The notes below the pieces were generated by a model. That model was not told the DNA's origin and searched no databases. It saw only the letters and a program-made list of their open reading frames with translations. 64,000 nucleotides of DNA, taken from contig NZ_LGEC01000065.1 of NCBI RefSeq assembly GCF_001279585.1, positions 186,001 to 250,000 on the forward strand. Reading direction: 5' to 3'. Source of the stretch: Nocardiopsis sp. NRRL B-16309 (GTDB lineage: Bacteria; Actinomycetota; Actinomycetes; Streptosporangiales; Streptosporangiaceae). Numbering within the stretch: the stretch's first letter is position 1; every line of letters begins with the position of its first letter. Positions 1-8,721 of the stretch are shown in pieces. A program made the translations under genes and the position numbers.

Positions 1-2
1 GC

Positions 3-1091
3 ATGGTGCTGGAGGCGCCGAGCGGGGCGCTGGGCGACCGGTACGGGCACCGCCGGCTGCTGTGCGCGGGCCTGGCGGCGTGGGGTGTCGGATTCGCCGT
101 GTTCGGGGGCGCCGAGGGGCTTCCGGCGACCGTGCTCGGCCTGGCCCTGGGCGTGTGCGGGCACAGTCTGCAGTCGGGCACGCTCACCGCGATCGTGGTC
201 AACCGGATCGGCGACCACGCCCGGGTCCGCCGGGTGCGGCGCGCGGTGCGGTGGGGGCAGGTCGCCTCCCGCGGCGGCTCGGTGCTGGGCGCCGGGGCCG
301 TGCTGGTCGGCGGCACGTGGGCGCGGGCCGACACGCTGGTGCTGGCCGCCGGGGCGGCCCTGGTGGTGCTCGCGGCGCTGACGCCGTTGTGCCTTCCCGC
401 GGACCGGCGGCGGCCGGGACGCCCGGTCCTGGCGATCCTGCGCGAGTCGGCCGCGACCATCACGGGTCGGCGGTTCCGGCCGCTGGTGTTCCTGGCGGTG
501 TCGACGGGCGCGGTGATGGCGACGCTCATCATGGCGTGGCAGCCGCTGCTACTGGCGGCCCACGGCGAGGACGTGCGCCGCAACGGGCTGGTGCTGCTGG
601 TCATGACGCTCGGGCTGATGGCGGGAGCGGCGTGTTCGCGCTTCACCGACCGGTTGCGGCCCCAGGTGTGGGGCCCGGTGTTCGCCCTGGCCACCGGGGT
701 GCCCCTGGTCCTGCTCGCCTTCGGGTGGCTTCCGCTGGTGCCCGGCCTGGTCGTCGCCGAGTTCTTCCTCGGCGTGACGGGGGTCGTCTCCGCCGCCTGG
801 CAGCAGCTCATGTACGCGGACGCCAACCGCAACACGATGTTCTCCGCCATGGCGGTCGTCAGCGGTGTCACGTACGCGGCGACCCAGTGGTGCTTCGGCT
901 GGTTGTGGGAACTGGGCGGACTCCCGGTGGCGATCTCCGTCCTGGTGGCCGTGAGCGCGGTCGCCGCACTGCTGACGCCGCTCTCGGCCCGTTTCCTCCC
1001 CGCGTCGGTCCAGGTGGAGGCGAGGCCGGGGGCACCGCGGTCGGAGGGACCTCAGGCGGTGGAACCGAGGCCGGACGACCGGCCCGGCTGA
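3..1091 (+). CDS. MFS transporter, 5'-truncated by window edge
   Basis: Polytopic inner-membrane transporter of the major facilitator superfamily; substrate unknown. The first visible residues, GALGDRYGHRRLL, are the motif A loop that normally follows TM2, so the true start and TM1-2 lie upstream of base 1. Roughly ten further hydrophobic segments follow, with a central hydrophilic loop near residues 130-155, and the protein ends in a charged, Pro-rich cytoplasmic tail. The stop is 76 bp before the nitronate monooxygenase start, so the two could be co-transcribed. Family assignment is secure; drug efflux is only the commonest role for this type. Confidence 0.85.
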   Translation: MVLEAPSGALGDRYGHRRLLCAGLAAWGVGFAVFGGAEGLPATVLGLALGVCGHSLQSGTLTAIVVNRIGDHARVRRVRRAVRWGQVASRGGSVLGAGAVLVGGTWARADTLVLAAGAALVVLAALTPLCLPADRRRPGRPVLAILRESAATITGRRFRPLVFLAVSTGAVMATLIMAWQPLLLAAHGEDVRRNGLVLLVMTLGLMAGAACSRFTDRLRPQVWGPVFALATGVPLVLLAFGWLPLVPGLVVAEFFLGVTGVVSAAWQQLMYADANRNTMFSAMAVVSGVTYAATQWCFGWLWELGGLPVAISVLVAVSAVAALLTPLSARFLPASVQVEARPGAPRSEGPQAVEPRPDDRPG

Positions 1092-1167
1092 GGGATCCGG
1101 CCCCGTGCCGGGGCCGGGAGGAGGGTCCCTGTTAGCCTTCCGGCACCGACGTGGGAGGCGGGACGGG

Positions 1168-2205
1168 ATGGCTCTGGAGGATCTGCTCGGGGAACGGCCG
1201 CTGGTCCAGGCACCGATGGCCGGCGGGGCGTCCACACCCGCGCTGGTGGCCGCGGTCGCGGCGGCCGGGGGCACCGGCTTCCTGGCCGCGGGCTACCGGA
1301 CGGCCGAGGCGGTCGCCGACCAGGTCCGCGCGGTGCGCGAGGGCGGTACGTCCGCGTTCGGGGTCAACGTGTTCGTGCCCTCCCCCGCCGTCGCCGCTCC
1401 AGGGGAACTGCGCGACCTGCGGGCCGGGCTCGCCCCCGAGTCGCGCCGGTACGGCGCCGAGCCCGGCGAACCGCTGCACGACGACGACGAGTGGCGCGCC
1501 AAGATCGACCTCTTGTGCGAGCTGGCCGTCCCCCTGGTCACCTTCACGTTCGGCTGTCCGGACTCCGCGGTCCTCGACCGGCTGCGGCGCGCGGGCTCGG
1601 CCACGATGGCCACCGTGACCACGGTCGAGGAAGCGCGCACCGCGGTGGAGCGGGGCGCGGACGGGGTCTGTGTCCAGGGCCTGGAGGCCGGCGGGCACCG
1701 GGCCTCCTACGATCCGCGCACCGGCGGGGACCGGCCGCTGTCCGACCTGCTGCCGGACGTGGTCGCGGCGGTCGACGTCCCGGTCGTGGCCGCCGGAGGG
1801 CTGATGACCGGGGACGACGTCGCGGACGCCCTGGCGGCCGGGGCCCGCGCCGCCCAGCTGGGCACGGCGTTCCTGCGCTGCCCCGAGAGCGGCGCCCAGC
1901 CCGCGCACAAGGCGGCCCTGGCCGATCCCGGCTTCACCGAGACCGCCGTGACCTGGTCCTTCACCGGCCGCCCGGCACGAGGGCTGGTCAACCGGTTCAT
2001 CCGGGAACACCCCGGGCGGCACTACGCCTACCCGGAGCTGCACCACATGACCAGGCCGCTGCGGTCGGCGGCCGCCGCGGCGGGCGATCCCGGCGGCATG
2101 GCGCTGTGGGCGGGACAGGGGTTCCGCGCGGCGGAGGAGCGGCCCGCCGGAGAGGTCGTCGCACGGCTGCGCGACGAGGCGGCCGCCCGCGGGGCGCGGA
2201 TCTGA
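1168..2205 (+). CDS. Nitronate monooxygenase (2-nitropropane dioxygenase family)
   Basis: FMN-dependent TIM-barrel enzyme expected to oxidise alkyl nitronates such as propionate 3-nitronate to the carbonyl compound plus nitrite. The N-terminal QAPMAGG, the GVNVFVP strand, the GLEAGGHRAS loop carrying the family's conserved His, and the AAGGLMTGDDVADALAAGA phosphate-binding region are all present. Length is 345 aa, normal for the family. The ATG at 1168 is chosen because a purine-rich GGGAGGCGGG precedes it and the protein there begins ALEDLLGERPLVQAP, as in homologues. It probably protects against nitro-toxins. An enoyl-ACP reductase II (FabK) role is less likely without other fatty-acid genes nearby. 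Confidence 0.85.
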   Translation: MALEDLLGERPLVQAPMAGGASTPALVAAVAAAGGTGFLAAGYRTAEAVADQVRAVREGGTSAFGVNVFVPSPAVAAPGELRDLRAGLAPESRRYGAEPGEPLHDDDEWRAKIDLLCELAVPLVTFTFGCPDSAVLDRLRRAGSATMATVTTVEEARTAVERGADGVCVQGLEAGGHRASYDPRTGGDRPLSDLLPDVVAAVDVPVVAAGGLMTGDDVADALAAGARAAQLGTAFLRCPESGAQPAHKAALADPGFTETAVTWSFTGRPARGLVNRFIREHPGRHYAYPELHHMTRPLRSAAAAAGDPGGMALWAGQGFRAAEERPAGEVVARLRDEAAARGARI

Positions 2206-2362
2206 GGCGGCCGGCCCCGCTGAACGGCCGACCGACCCGCACCAACCGGTGTTCACGGGGATGCCGACCGGGGAACACTCCATACTGACCAGTTGGTAAC
2301 AATTGCGTTCGGAGCCCGGAATCGCTGGAAGGTGTGAGTCGGGACACTCTAGAGTTCCCCGC

Positions 2363-5071
2363 ATGAGTGGATTGCGGAAACATGTCCTCTTTCGTGTGCT
2401 TTTGGGGGCCATTGCAGTCGTTGTGGCGTTAGCTCTGGTGGGCACGCTCTTCGGTGTCTGGACCGTCCGGCGGTCCTTCCCCGAGACATCCGGGGAACTC
2501 GCGCTCCCCGGCCTGGAGTCGGCGGTCACCGTGCTCCGCGACGAACACGGCGTCGCGCACGTGTACGCGGACAACACCCACGACCTGTTCATGGCGCAGG
2601 GCTTCACCCACGCCCAGGACCGCTTCTGGGAGATGGACTTCCGCCGCCACGTCACGGCCGGGCGCACGGCCGAACTCTTCGGCCCGGACCAGGTCGACAC
2701 CGACGCCTACCTGCGCACGATGGGCTGGCGCCACGTCGCCGAGCAGGAGTACGAGCTGCTCGACCCGGACACCCGGGACTACCTGGACTCCTACGCCATG
2801 GGGGTCAACGCCTGGCTCGACGAGCACGAGGGGGCCGAGGCCGGCCTGGAGTACGCCCTGCTCTCGGCGCTCAACGGCGGCCACACCATCGAGCCCTGGA
2901 CCCCCGCGGACAGCCTCGCCTGGCTCAAGGCCATGGCCTGGGACCTGGGCGGCAACCTCCAGCAGGAGACCGAGCGCGCCCAGCTCCTGGCCGCCGGCCT
3001 GAGCGAGGAGCAGGTGGACGAGCTCTACCCCGCCTACCCCTTCGACGAGCACCGGCCGATCACCGACACCGACGAGCTGAACGGGATCGCGGCCGACGAC
3101 GGCGCAGAGGAGGCCGGGGCCGAGAACGCCCGTGCCGACGAGCGGCGCGCGCCCCGCGAGGGACGGACGCCCCGAGCGCGGGCCGCCGAGCGGGATGCGG
3201 CACCGGACGCGCGCACCGCTGCGGACACGGGCTCCGCTGCGGACACGGACTCCGCTCCGGACACGGACTCCGCTGCGGACACGGACTCCGCTCCGGACCT
3301 GCCCGAGGCGGCCGTGCCCGCGCTCGCCGGTGTGGCCGAGGGGGCGGAACGGCTCCCCGACCTGCTCGGCCCCGGCGGACCGGACACCGGTTCCAACTCC
3401 TGGGTGGTGAGCGGCGACCACACCGAGAGCGGCCTCCCACTCCTCGCCAACGACCCCCACCTGGGCGCGTCCATGCCCTCCACCTGGTACCAGATCGGGC
3501 TGCACTGCACCGAGCTCACCGACGCCTGCCCGTTCGACGTCAGCGGGTTCAGCTTCTCCGGCCTGCCGGGCGTCATCATCGGGCAGAACGAGTCGATCGC
3601 CTGGGCCTTCACCAACCTCAACCCCGACGTGATGGACCTGTACGTCGAGCGGATCGACGGCGACGGGTACGTGGTCGACAACGAGGTCCGGCCCCTGGAG
3701 ACGCGCGAGGAGACCATCGAGGTGGCGGGCGGGGACGACGTCGAGATCACCGTGCGCTCCACCCACCACGGCCCTCTGCTGTCGGACGCCGAGGCGGGCG
3801 CCGACCTGGCCGGGATCGCGGAGGACCCGGTCCTGGCCGAGGGGGACGGTGAAGGCGGCGGCGAGTACGCGGTCGCCCTGAGCTGGACCGCCCTGGAGCC
3901 CGGCACCACGGCCGACTCCATCTTCACGATGAACCGCGCCCGCGACTGGTCCGACTTCCGCACGGCGGCGAGCCGGTTCAGCGTCCCCGCGCAGAACCTC
4001 CTCTACGCCGACGACGAGGGCAATATCGGCTACCAGGCGCCCGGCCTCGTCCCCGTCCGAGGCGAGGGCGACGGCCGCTACCCGGCTCCCGGGTGGGACT
4101 CCGCCTACGACTGGGAGGAGTACATCCCCTTCGACGAGCTGCCGAGCGTGCACAACCCGGAGTCCGGCGTCATCGTCACCGCGAACCAGTCGGGTGTGGA
4201 CGCCGACTACCCCTACTGGCTCACCGGCGACTGGGACTACGGCTACCGCGCCCAGCGCATCCACGACCGGCTGGACGAGGCGATCGCCGCCGGGCCGGTC
4301 ACCGCCGACGACATGTCCGACATCCAGCTGGACTCCTTCCACGCCAGCGCGGAGGTCGTGACCCCCCACCTCCTCGGCGTGGAGGTGGACGGCACCGCCG
4401 GCCGCGCCCAGGACCTGCTGCGCGACTGGGACCTGCACACCGGCCCCGACTCCGCCGGAGCGGCGTTCTACCAGGCCACGTGGCGCCACCTGCTGCCCCT
4501 GCTCTTCGACGAGCTGGAGACGGTGGAGATGAGCGGCAGCTCCCGCGGGATGTACGTGGTGGGCGGACTGCTGGACGACCCCGACTCGGCGTGGTGGGAC
4601 GGCGAGGAGGCCGACGGCCGTGACGAGGTGCTGGCCGCGGCGATGACCGCGGCGGCCGACGAGCTCACCGAGCTACTCGGCGACGACCCCGCCGACTGGC
4701 GCTGGGGCGACCTGCACACGCTCACGGCGACGCACGAGTCGTTCGGGACGTCGGGCATCGGCCCGGTGGAGTGGCTGTTCAACCGGGGCCCGGTCGAGAG
4801 CTCCGGCGGATCGTCCATCGTCAACGCGACCGGTTGGGTGCCGCACCAGGGGTACGGCATCACGGCGGTGCCGTCCATGCGCATGGTGGTGGACCTGTCC
4901 GACCGCGACGCCTCCACCTGGATCCACCTGACCGGGAACTCGGGGCACGCCTTCCATCCGAACTACGACGACCAGCTCCCGCTGTGGAGCGAGGGCCGGA
5001 CCCTGCCGTTCGTGGTGTCGGAGGAGGCCGTCCGCGCGGCGGCGACGGACGAGCTGACCCTCACGCCGTAG
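2363..5071 (+). CDS. Penicillin acylase family protein (Ntn hydrolase)
   Basis: Secreted or membrane-anchored N-terminal nucleophile amidohydrolase of the penicillin G acylase / acyl-homoserine-lactone acylase family; it cleaves amide-linked acyl chains, substrate unknown. A hydrophobic segment at residues 8-32 is a signal or anchor. The alpha-chain signature HGVAHVYADN / AQGFTHAQDRFWEMDF follows. The beta chain should begin at Ser344 in TGSNSWVV, the autocatalytic cleavage site. Between the chains lies an unusually long, Ala/Asp/Ser-rich linker (about residues 265-335) containing tandem repeats. ATG 2363 is chosen because the hydrophobic N-terminus starts there; total 902 aa. Confidence 0.93.
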   Translation: MSGLRKHVLFRVLLGAIAVVVALALVGTLFGVWTVRRSFPETSGELALPGLESAVTVLRDEHGVAHVYADNTHDLFMAQGFTHAQDRFWEMDFRRHVTAGRTAELFGPDQVDTDAYLRTMGWRHVAEQEYELLDPDTRDYLDSYAMGVNAWLDEHEGAEAGLEYALLSALNGGHTIEPWTPADSLAWLKAMAWDLGGNLQQETERAQLLAAGLSEEQVDELYPAYPFDEHRPITDTDELNGIAADDGAEEAGAENARADERRAPREGRTPRARAAERDAAPDARTAADTGSAADTDSAPDTDSAADTDSAPDLPEAAVPALAGVAEGAERLPDLLGPGGPDTGSNSWVVSGDHTESGLPLLANDPHLGASMPSTWYQIGLHCTELTDACPFDVSGFSFSGLPGVIIGQNESIAWAFTNLNPDVMDLYVERIDGDGYVVDNEVRPLETREETIEVAGGDDVEITVRSTHHGPLLSDAEAGADLAGIAEDPVLAEGDGEGGGEYAVALSWTALEPGTTADSIFTMNRARDWSDFRTAASRFSVPAQNLLYADDEGNIGYQAPGLVPVRGEGDGRYPAPGWDSAYDWEEYIPFDELPSVHNPESGVIVTANQSGVDADYPYWLTGDWDYGYRAQRIHDRLDEAIAAGPVTADDMSDIQLDSFHASAEVVTPHLLGVEVDGTAGRAQDLLRDWDLHTGPDSAGAAFYQATWRHLLPLLFDELETVEMSGSSRGMYVVGGLLDDPDSAWWDGEEADGRDEVLAAAMTAAADELTELLGDDPADWRWGDLHTLTATHESFGTSGIGPVEWLFNRGPVESSGGSSIVNATGWVPHQGYGITAVPSMRMVVDLSDRDASTWIHLTGNSGHAFHPNYDDQLPLWSEGRTLPFVVSEEAVRAAATDELTLTP
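3218..3298 (+). repeat. In-frame 18-bp tandem repeats in acylase linker
   Basis: Four consecutive 18-bp units of the form GCTSCGGACACGGRCTCC at 3218, 3236, 3254 and 3272, then a 9-bp partial unit. They encode A-A/P-D-T-G/D-S hexapeptides just before the beta-chain Ser. Because the period is a multiple of three, copy number can change without shifting frame. The tract lies in the linker expected to be excised during maturation. Confidence 0.9.
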
Positions 5072-5084
5072 GGCGGCGCCGACA

Positions 5085-5142
5085 CGGCCGCCCGGTGCGC
5101 GCCCGGGTCCTCAGGGACCGGACGGCGCGCACCGGGCGGCCG
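5085..5142. terminator. Bidirectional hairpin between acylase and SDR genes
   Basis: Perfect 19-bp inverted repeat: left arm 5085-5103, right arm 5124-5142. The 20-nt loop itself contains GGTCC/GGACC. It sits between two convergent genes (stops at 5071 and 5153) and has no clear T-run, as is usual for actinobacterial terminators. Confidence 0.85.
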
Positions 5143-5152
5143 AGCGCTCGGT

Positions 5153-6043
5153 TCAGTCCGGCTTCGCCCTGAGCGGGAAGGTCACCCCGGTGAGCCGCTC
5201 GGACAGGGTCCACAGGCGCTGGGCCGCGACGCCGTCCCAGGCGGCCTCGCTCCGACCGGCCAGGGCCGGAGCCCCGCGCTGGCCGCCCAGGTTCTTGGGA
5301 CCGGCGTAGGCGGCGCCGGGCACGTCCTGCGTGGCGGCGTAGATCGTGGGCAGGGCGCCCGCGGCGGCGCTCTGCGCGAAGATCCTGTTCCCCACGGCCA
5401 GCAGACCGCGCTGGATGCGGCTGCTCGAATGCGACTGGAGCCTGGTGGCCGCGTAGCCGGGGTGGGACGCGGCGGCGAGGACGGGCGATCCCGCGTCCAT
5501 CAGCCGGCGCTGGAGCTCCAGCGTGAACAGCATGTTGGCCAGTTTCGACTGCGCGTAGGCACGGTAGGGCGTGTAGCGGCCCACGAGGTCGACGTTGTCG
5601 AAGTCGATGCCCGGCGCCATGCGGTGCAGCGAGGAGGACACCGTGACCACCCGACCCGTGACGTGTTCCAGGAGCAGGTTGGTGAGCGCGAAGTGACCGA
5701 GGTGATTGGTTCCGAACTGGGTCTCGAACCCGTCCCTGGTCCTGGACTCGGGGATGGCCATCACACCGGCGTTGTTGATCAGCAGGTGGAGGTCGCCCTC
5801 CCACTCCTGCGCGAAGGCGCGGACCGAGGCGAGGTCGGCGAGGTCGAGCCGCCGCACCTCCGTCTCCCCGCGCACCGTGTCGGCCGCCTCGCGGCCCTTG
5901 TCCACGTCGCGCACCGCCATCACCACGCGCGCGCCCATGCCGGCCAGCATGCGCGTGGTCTCGACGCCCAGACCGCTGTTGGCTCCGGTCACGACCGCCG
6001 TGCGGCCGCTGAGATCGGGGAGGGTGACCGCGTCCATACTCAT
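5153..6043 (-). CDS. SDR-family oxidoreductase (retinol dehydrogenase/WWOX-like)
   Basis: NAD(P)-dependent classical short-chain dehydrogenase. Visible motifs: cofactor loop TGANSGLG near residue 19, NNAG at about 91, catalytic Ser in VSSSLH and YAQSK with the Tyr/Lys pair. The long C-terminal part with NLGGQRGAP is typical of the retinol dehydrogenase/protochlorophyllide-reductase-like branch; substrate unknown. The gene is divergent from a TetR regulator with 80 bp between starts, so the regulator probably represses it. ATG 6043 is used; ATG 6037, two codons in, is equally possible. Confidence 0.88.
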   Translation of the reverse strand: MSMDAVTLPDLSGRTAVVTGANSGLGVETTRMLAGMGARVVMAVRDVDKGREAADTVRGETEVRRLDLADLASVRAFAQEWEGDLHLLINNAGVMAIPESRTRDGFETQFGTNHLGHFALTNLLLEHVTGRVVTVSSSLHRMAPGIDFDNVDLVGRYTPYRAYAQSKLANMLFTLELQRRLMDAGSPVLAAASHPGYAATRLQSHSSSRIQRGLLAVGNRIFAQSAAAGALPTIYAATQDVPGAAYAGPKNLGGQRGAPALAGRSEAAWDGVAAQRLWTLSERLTGVTFPLRAKPD

Positions 6044-6123
6044 CCCGGAACACTAGGGCCACCCGGCCGGGCGGTCAACGACGACCATGCTGACGCCGCG
6101 GACGCCGGGCTATGCTGAACACC

Positions 6124-6708
6124 ATGCCCGACCGCCCCTATCACCACGGTGACCTGCGCGCCGTCCTCCTCGCGAACGCCGAACGCGCGCTCGCCGAGCG
6201 GGGACCGGCGGCGCTGTCCCTGCGCGAGCTGGCGCGCGAGGCCGGGGTGAGCCACGCGGCGCCGAAGCGGCACTTCGAGGACAAGCAGGCCCTGCTCGAC
6301 GCCCTCGCGCTCTCGGGGTTCGAGCGGCTCACCGGCCGGCTGGAGAAGGCCGCCGACACTCCGGGCACGATCCGCGACCGCGTCCAGGCGCTGGCCGCGG
6401 GCTACGTCGGGTTCACGCTCGACAACGAGGCCCTCATCGACCTGATGTACACCCGCAAGCACGACTCCGGGTCACCGGCGGAGATGGCCGAGGCCGTCTC
6501 GCGCCTGCTCACCACGGTGATGCGTCCCATCACCGAGGGCCAGGCGGCCGGGGAGATCATCGACGGCGACCCGTCCGTCATCGCGATGGGCGTCGCGGCC
6601 ACACTCCACGGGTTCGCGGCGATCAAGGGCTCGGCGCCGCGCCCCTACGTCGAGTCGAGCCTGACCGGTGTGGTCGACCTGCTCCTGTTCGGCCTCGTCC
6701 CGCGCTGA
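6124..6708 (+). CDS. TetR/AcrR-family transcriptional regulator
   Basis: One-component repressor. The N-terminal helix-turn-helix (LSLRELAREAGVSHAAPKRHFEDKQALLDALA, broken here only by residue numbering 30-61) is followed by a ligand-binding domain of about 125 residues. The YHHGDLR start is shared by a well-known subgroup and argues for ATG 6124; the in-frame ATG 6112 is an alternative. TATGCT at 6111-6116 could serve as a -10 for a short-leader transcript. It is divergent from the SDR gene at 5153-6043, its most likely target. Ligand unknown. Confidence 0.88.
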   Translation: MPDRPYHHGDLRAVLLANAERALAERGPAALSLRELAREAGVSHAAPKRHFEDKQALLDALALSGFERLTGRLEKAADTPGTIRDRVQALAAGYVGFTLDNEALIDLMYTRKHDSGSPAEMAEAVSRLLTTVMRPITEGQAAGEIIDGDPSVIAMGVAATLHGFAAIKGSAPRPYVESSLTGVVDLLLFGLVPR

Positions 6709-6758
6709 CCGGCGGTGCCACGGCGGGGCGGGCCGCACCGGTGGCCGGTGCAGGAAGC

Positions 6759-6776
6759 GCTACCCCTTTGTGCCTA
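6759..6776 (+). promoter_or_regulatory. Shared 18-bp motif, copy 1 (upstream of kinase operon)
   Basis: GCTACCCCTTTGTGCCTA. The same motif, differing at a few central bases, occurs at 9705-9722 and 12964-12981. It lies 57 bp before an ATG at 6834, nearly the same spacing as copy 2 to its gene. It is probably an operator or promoter element for the NarL-type regulator encoded just downstream. Confidence 0.6.
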
Positions 6777-6833
6777 CCCGGCCGACGACGTCCCGGTGAT
6801 GCGCGGACCGGCTCCGAAGGCGAGAATCCCGGC

Positions 6834-7028
6834 ATGACCACACGTGGACGCGCCCCGGCGCCCGGACGCACGCGCCGCGCCGTCGCGGTGACGGCGTCCC
6901 CCGCCGGGCGCCGTGGCCCGGCGCGGGGTCGCGGAACCGATCAAGGACGTCAGGGACACGAGACGAGCCGCTCGTTCTGTCCGTTGGCAGCGGGTCACGG
7001 GACCGATCAGGGACATCAGGGACGCTGA
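6834..7028 (+). pseudogene. Short ORF, possible relic of an esterase 5' end
   Basis: A 64-codon frame starts at ATG 6834 with MTTRGRAPAPGRTRRAVAVT. The preceding DNA (6759-6836) aligns with the DNA before the PAF-acetylhydrolase-like gene (9705-9783): same 18-bp motif, 20 of the next 27 bases identical, and identical CCGGCATG at the start. The peptide N-terminus is Arg-rich like that esterase's signal peptide, but the rest is unlike any recognised protein. I read it as a duplicated promoter plus a decayed reading frame. It could also be an unrecognised leader peptide. Confidence 0.3.
6933..7023 (+). repeat. Direct 25-bp repeats before histidine kinase
   Basis: Copies at 6933-6957 and 6999-7023 match at 22 of 25 positions and lie 66 bp apart. 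Each is itself two 9-mers; in the second copy ATCAGGGAC occurs twice head to tail. The second copy ends 9 bp before the kinase start at 7033. It is a possible binding site for the response regulator (autoregulation). Confidence 0.6.
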
Positions 7029-7032
7029 GGGT

Positions 7033-8712
7033 ATGCGCGAGATCCTGCGGCGGCGGGCGCACCTGCTCCCCGACCTCCTCCTGTGGGCGGTCCTGGCGGC
7101 TACGACCGTCCTCGACCTCCTCGACGGCGCGGCCTCCCCACCGGTCGCGGAGACGGCCGCGGCCCTGCTCTGCCTCACCGGGGCCCTCACCGTCGCCCGC
7201 CGCCACCCGGACGCCGCCGTCGCGATCGCGATGGCCTTCCCCCTGGGACAGCAGTTCGCCATCGCCATGGGACTGCTCGACGGCTTCGGCCTCGCCCCCC
7301 TGGCCACGGTCGCGGCCACGGCCTTCCTCTCCGGGCAGCGCTCGGCCCGGGTCCGCACGGTCGCCGCGATCACCCTGACGGCCGTGCTCGTGCTGCTCGG
7401 GCTGGTCGTGGCGGAGGCGGTGGTCGCCGGCCTCGACGTCCGCGACCTCCTCTCCCGGTTGGTGGACTGGGTCGGGGCCGCGATCATCGTGGTCGGGGTG
7501 GTGGTCGCGCCGTGGCTGTTCGGACGGTACCTGCCCTGGCACCGGCGGCTGTCCCGTGGCGGCTGGGAGGTCGCCGAGCGCATGGAGCGGGCGCGCGCCG
7601 CCGACGCCGACCGCGCCCGCCTGCGCGAACGCACGCGCATCGCCTCGCGGATGCACGACTCCCTCGGACACGACCTCGCCCTGATCGCCGTCCGCGCGGC
7701 CGCCCTGGAGATGGCGTCCACCGACACACCCGAGCAGCGGAGCGCCGCCGCCGAGTTGCGCGCGTCGGCGCACGCGGCCAACCTCCGGCTGCGCGAGATC
7801 ATCGGTGTGCTGCGTGAGGAGACCGAGGTGCCCGCGGCCGAACCGGTGGCCGACCTGGTCCAGCGCGCGACGGACGCGGGCATGGCGATCCGGCTGCTGC
7901 GGGAGGGGCCCGATCCGGATCCCGCCGACCCGGGCGGCCAGGCCGTCCACCGCGTGGTCCAGGAGGGTCTGACCAACGCGGCCAGGTACGCCCCGGGCAC
8001 CGAGGTGTCGGTCACCGTCGTCCGGTCGGCGGGCCGCACCCGGATCGACGTCGAGGACACCGGCCCCGCCGGGGAGGGACCCGTCGCCGTTCCGGGGAGC
8101 GGGGGGACCGGGAGCTCGGGGCTCGCCGCGCTCCGCGCGCGGGTGGAGGGGCTCGGCGGCACGTTCCGGGCGGGCGGGACCGACCGGGGATTCGCGGTCC
8201 ACGCGGTCGTCCCCGACTCGACCGACAGCGCCGCCCCAGCTCGGGAGGTCGGGGACCCGGGGGTCGGGGCGGGGGCGGCGGGCACCAAGGGGCCGGGCGC
8301 CGCCTCCGCGGAGGAAGAGGGCGAGCCCACCGAGACACGGCGCGCCCTCGACGAGGTCCGGGGGCGGGCCCGGCGCTCGCTGGCCACGGCTCTGGCCGTC
8401 CCCCTGGGACTGGCCGCCGTGCTGACCGCCCTCGGCTTCGCGCTGCTGTGGTGGGTGAGCGCCAACTCGGACCTGCCGGCCGAGGACTACGACCGCCTGT
8501 CCGTGGGCGACGCCCGCGAGGACGTCGAGCGGGTCCTGCCGCTGTTCGCCTACCCCGAGCGGTCCGTCGACCCCCTGCCGCCCGCACCGCCCGGCGCCGA
8601 GTGCCGGTTCTACCTGGTGGACCACGAGGGCGGCCTGCCGCCCGTGTACCGGCTGTGCTTCGCCGACGGCGTCCTCACGGACAAGGGCGAGTTCCGCCGG
8701 ATCGACCGTTAG
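7033..8712 (+). CDS. NarL-type sensor histidine kinase with extra C-terminal domain
   Basis: Membrane sensor kinase of the HisKA_3/HATPase_c class, partner of the regulator that follows. About four or five hydrophobic helices (residues 10-165) form the sensor. The dimerisation/phosphoacceptor helix contains RIASRMHDSLGHD with His208. HATPase motifs EGLTNAARYAP and GTGSSGLAALR follow. Unlike ordinary members, the protein continues with a linker, another TM helix near residues 448-470 and about 90 residues (two Cys) that should lie outside the membrane. ATG 7033 is preferred over an in-frame start at 6913 because the latter would translate the direct repeats. Stop is 9 bp before the regulator. 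Confidence 0.88.
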   Translation: MREILRRRAHLLPDLLLWAVLAATTVLDLLDGAASPPVAETAAALLCLTGALTVARRHPDAAVAIAMAFPLGQQFAIAMGLLDGFGLAPLATVAATAFLSGQRSARVRTVAAITLTAVLVLLGLVVAEAVVAGLDVRDLLSRLVDWVGAAIIVVGVVVAPWLFGRYLPWHRRLSRGGWEVAERMERARAADADRARLRERTRIASRMHDSLGHDLALIAVRAAALEMASTDTPEQRSAAAELRASAHAANLRLREIIGVLREETEVPAAEPVADLVQRATDAGMAIRLLREGPDPDPADPGGQAVHRVVQEGLTNAARYAPGTEVSVTVVRSAGRTRIDVEDTGPAGEGPVAVPGSGGTGSSGLAALRARVEGLGGTFRAGGTDRGFAVHAVVPDSTDSAAPAREVGDPGVGAGAAGTKGPGAASAEEEGEPTETRRALDEVRGRARRSLATALAVPLGLAAVLTALGFALLWWVSANSDLPAEDYDRLSVGDAREDVERVLPLFAYPERSVDPLPPAPPGAECRFYLVDHEGGLPPVYRLCFADGVLTDKGEFRRIDR

Positions 8713-8721
8713 GCTGACCGC

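Noticed and set aside
1132..2700. 522-codon open frame on the minus strand
   Set aside because: It covers two well-supported plus-strand genes in antisense; its Arg/Gly/Pro-rich translation has no motif. A product of high GC.
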